Assembly (NCBI GenBank): GCA_025965815.1
Contig: JAOPWF010000305.1
Coordinates: 1 to 10,822 of the forward strand
Reading direction: 5' to 3'
Length of the DNA: 10,822 nucleotides
Source: Mycobacterium sp.
GTDB lineage: Bacteria; Actinomycetota; Actinomycetes; Mycobacteriales; Mycobacteriaceae
Shown here: in pieces, positions 10,449-10,822 of the stretch
How positions within the stretch are numbered: position 1 is the stretch's first letter
Layout of the letters: each line of letters begins with the position of its first letter
Notes under the pieces: model-generated
The model's input: only the letters and a program-made list of their open reading frames with translations
Database searches by the model: none
What the model was told of the DNA's origin: nothing
Made by a program: the position numbers and the translations under genes

Positions 10449-10822
10449 ATGACACACACCCTTGATTCACCCATCACACTGGATACCCCGACCGACACCA
10501 TGCGCGCCGCGGTGGTCACCGAATTCGGCGCCCCGCTGGAGATTGCCGATCTCGAACTGCCCACCCCCGGCTACGGTGAGGCTCTGGTGAAACTGGAGAC
10601 CTCAGGTGTCTGTCACACTGATCTGCATGCGGCGCATGGTGATTGGCCGGTAAAGCCGCAGCCACCATTCGTCCCCGGCCACGAGGGCTACGGCACCGTC
10701 GTCGCACTCGGTGACGGGGTGAACGACCTCTAGAGCGGCGACAAGGTCGGCACCGCCTGGCTGTGGTCGGCCTGCGGCAGCTGCGAATACTGCCGCACCG
10801 GCTGGGAAACCTTATGCGAGAG
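10449..10822 (+). pseudogene. adhP: Zinc alcohol dehydrogenase (AdhP type), interrupted by in-frame TAG and truncated by window end
   Basis: Would oxidise ethanol or 1-propanol to the aldehyde with NAD, feeding the dehydrogenase encoded just upstream. The first 94 codons show the medium-chain GroES-like domain: GVCHTDLH with catalytic-zinc ligand Cys55, and GHEGYG with His78 and Glu79. Codon 95 is TAG (10731-10733). The same frame continues to the window end with the structural-zinc lobe intact: four Cys at codons 109, 112, 115 and 123 and the family sequence GWETLCE. E. coli AdhP has Lys at the stop position (SLKPGDR), so one A-to-T change in AAG explains it. The protein as encoded would stop at 94 residues without a cofactor domain and be inactive unless the stop is read through or is a sequencing error. 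GGAAAG lies at 10438-10443, five bases before the ATG. The N-terminus is 17 residues longer than E. coli AdhP. What follows the window is unknown. Confidence 0.8.

Noticed and set aside
10731..10733. Programmed UAG recoding (pyrrolysine-like)
   Set aside because: acs in this window also ends in TAG, as does the CoA-transferase gene, so UAG is used as a normal stop. No pyrrolysine genes are present and the family has an ordinary Lys at this position.
10729..10734. TCTAGA (an XbaI recognition sequence) around the alcohol dehydrogenase stop, suggesting an engineered junction
   Set aside because: The coding sequence is collinear with the AdhP family on both sides with no inserted or missing codons, so a point change is the simpler explanation. 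CTAG also occurs elsewhere in the window.

Overview
The window looks like actinobacterial chromosome, most likely Mycobacterium or a close relative. The DNA is GC-rich with GC-rich third codon positions. From memory, not from a search, the 651-residue acetyl-CoA synthetase matches M. tuberculosis Rv3667 in length and in most motifs, and the 507-residue aldehyde dehydrogenase matches Rv0458 closely.

Layout. (1) Positions 1-1956, plus strand: acs, acetyl-CoA synthetase, followed by a hairpin at 1976-2000. (2) Positions 1957-2405: a 449-base convergent gap with a locally AT-rich stretch and no convincing gene. (3) Positions 2406-8502, minus strand: a compact cluster read from right to left as propionyl-CoA synthetase (prpE-type), a short-chain acyl-CoA dehydrogenase of the ACX4/glutaryl-CoA dehydrogenase-like branch, an acetate/short-chain-acid transporter (GPR1/FUN34/YaaH family), and a family I CoA-transferase with an extra C-terminal domain. 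Gaps are 23 nt, a 4-nt overlap or about 53 nt depending on the transporter start, and 99 nt, so one operon is likely. (4) Positions 8503-8872: a 370-base divergent promoter region with several short inverted repeats. (5) Positions 8873-10822, plus strand: an NAD-type aldehyde dehydrogenase, then after 52 nt a zinc alcohol dehydrogenase (adhP-type) interrupted by an in-frame TAG at 10731-10733 and cut off by the window end.

Together the genes form a short-chain alcohol/acid module. An alcohol would be oxidised to an aldehyde and then to a carboxylate. The acid could also enter by the transporter. It would be activated to acyl-CoA by Acs, PrpE or the CoA-transferase, and the acyl-CoA then desaturated by the dehydrogenase. 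Ethanol/acetate and 1-propanol/propionate are the natural substrate pairs. The points most worth a second look are the nonsense codon in an otherwise intact alcohol dehydrogenase, the acyl-CoA dehydrogenase that lacks the glutarate-binding Arg, its pairing with propionyl-CoA-forming enzymes (a possible acryloyl-CoA route), and the C-terminal domain on the CoA-transferase. I saw no mobile element, CRISPR array, tRNA or rRNA.
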